Below are positions 63,251 through 64,000 of a stretch of 64,000 nucleotides of DNA, in pieces. The DNA comes from Sphingopyxis sp. (GTDB taxonomy: Bacteria; Pseudomonadota; Alphaproteobacteria; Sphingomonadales; Sphingomonadaceae): NCBI RefSeq assembly GCF_025869345.1, contig NZ_JAOZVW010000018.1, positions 3,990 to 67,989 of the forward strand. The letters are read 5' to 3'. Made by a program: the position numbers and the translations under genes. The notes beneath the pieces were generated by a model. The model was not told the DNA's origin. It ran no database searches and saw only the letters and a program-made list of their open reading frames with translations. Within the stretch, counting starts at the first letter, position 1, and each line of letters starts with the position of its first letter.

Positions 63251-64000
63251 GTGTCGGACCTGAACCGCCGCGAGTTTCTCGGCGCCGGTGCGCTCGCCGC
63301 TGCCGTCCTCGCGAGCGCGGGGGTGAAGGCGGCGGAGCGCATCGCCGCGGTGAACATCGATGCGCTGCTCGCGCGGATGACGCTCGCCGAAAAGCTCGGC
63401 CAGCTCGCGCAGGCGCGTGGGCAGCGTAACGATACGGGCCCCTATGTCCCTGCGGGCAGCGAGGCCGACGTGCGCGCGGGCCGCATCGGCTCCTTCCTCA
63501 GCGTCTATGGCGCCGACACCACCCGGCGGCTCCAGCGTATCGCGGTCGAGGAAACGCGGCTCGGCATCCCGCTGCTTTTCGCCGACGATGTGATCCACGG
63601 CTTTCGCACCATCTTTCCCGTGCCGCTCGGCGAGGCGGCGAGCTTCGATCCGGCGGCGGCTGAGAAAGCGGCGCGGATCGCGGCGGTCGAGGCGACCGCC
63701 AACGGCCTCCACTGGACCTATGCCCCGATGGTCGACATGGCGCGCGATCCGCGCTGGGGCCGCGTCGTCGAGGGCGCGGGCGAGGATGTCGAACTCGCCT
63801 GCCGCTTCGCCGAAGCGCGGGTGCGCGGCTTCCAGGGTCAGAGGTTGTCGGATCCCGACGCGATGATGGCGACCGCCAAGCATTTCGTCGCTTATGGCGC
63901 GGCCGAGGGCGGGCGCGACTATGACGTCGCCGACGTGTCGCCGCGGCGCCTCGCCGAATATTATTATCCCCCCTTCCAGGCCGCAATCGCGGCGGGCGCG
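63251..64000 (+). CDS. GH3 beta-glucosidase, BglX-like (partial, runs off window)
   Basis: 250 residues are visible; the rest is beyond the window end. The start is GTG at 63251 with AAGGGG just upstream. A Tat-type leader (LNRREFLGAGALAAAVLASAG) precedes ERIAAVNIDALLARMTLAEKLGQLAQ. GH3 hallmarks include PLLFADDVIHGFRTIFPVPLG, YAPMVDMARDPRWGRVVEGAGEDVEL and ATAKHFVAYGAAEGGRDYDVADVS. The catalytic Asp lies further on and is not seen. It probably removes terminal beta-glucosyl residues in the periplasm. Confidence 0.88.
   Translation, partial: MSDLNRREFLGAGALAAAVLASAGVKAAERIAAVNIDALLARMTLAEKLGQLAQARGQRNDTGPYVPAGSEADVRAGRIGSFLSVYGADTTRRLQRIAVEETRLGIPLLFADDVIHGFRTIFPVPLGEAASFDPAAAEKAARIAAVEATANGLHWTYAPMVDMARDPRWGRVVEGAGEDVELACRFAEARVRGFQGQRLSDPDAMMATAKHFVAYGAAEGGRDYDVADVSPRRLAEYYYPPFQAAIAAGA

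Overview
The window reads as chromosome of a sphingomonad-type alphaproteobacterium (Sphingopyxis/Novosphingobium/Sphingobium-like). The reasons are very high GC coding with long antisense shadow frames, four large TonB-dependent receptors each next to its own catabolic genes and regulator, tightly overlapping ATGA/TGATG operons, and typical intergenic palindromic repeats. The genus is an inference; there is no rRNA in the window.

Region 1 (about 0.1-14.3 kb) is a minus-strand, nearly gapless operon from ipdA (start near 13.43 kb) down to a MaoC hydratase (end 1212), with a separate crotonase gene at 111-914 behind its own palindromic operator and a divergent SDR gene at 13540. It contains recognisable homologues of ipdA, ipdB, ipdC, ipdF, echA20, fadA6, fadE30 and fadE31, which is the set that breaks down the last two steroid rings (C and D) in actinobacteria. 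Four acyl-CoA dehydrogenase genes form two large/small pairs.

Region 2 (14.4-25.5 kb) holds a secreted CX5R phosphatase, a TonB receptor divergent from a TetR gene over a 22-bp palindrome, a D-aminoacylase-like amidohydrolase, and a TonB receptor-MFS-SnoaL-VOC operon facing a MarR gene. Substrates are not readable from sequence.

Region 3 (25.6-37.3 kb) is the most unusual part. A TonB receptor, a PPDK-like protein that keeps the ATP-grasp and phosphohistidine domains but lacks the PEP/pyruvate domain, a TetR regulator, and a plus-strand operon (amidohydrolase 2, AttH-like protein, a rifampicin-phosphotransferase-like protein lacking the ATP-grasp domain, cytochrome P450, SDR) are tied together by three copies of one operator, GTAAk-N6-CTTAC. 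I propose an undescribed two-protein ATP-dependent phosphotransfer step within a catabolic pathway.

Region 4 (37335-51936) is a 14.6-kb integrated island bounded by a perfect 47-bp repeat of the 3' half of tRNA-Lys(CTT). It has visibly lower GC and carries a P4-type integrase, an AlpA-like regulator, a primase-polymerase/AAA protein, several small unknown genes, a phospholipase-D-like protein paired with an unknown gene, and a defence operon (cytosine-C5 methyltransferase, McrB, McrC, Vsr) beside an HNH gene.

Region 5 (52.1-64.0 kb) is a sugar-uptake locus: LacI regulator, palindromic operator, TonB receptor, Tat-type GH1, two HSL-type esterases, FucP-like transporter, trehalase, secreted alpha/beta hydrolase and a GH3 beta-glucosidase cut by the window end. 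Together they suggest import and dismantling of an acylated glucoside or trehalose-type sugar.
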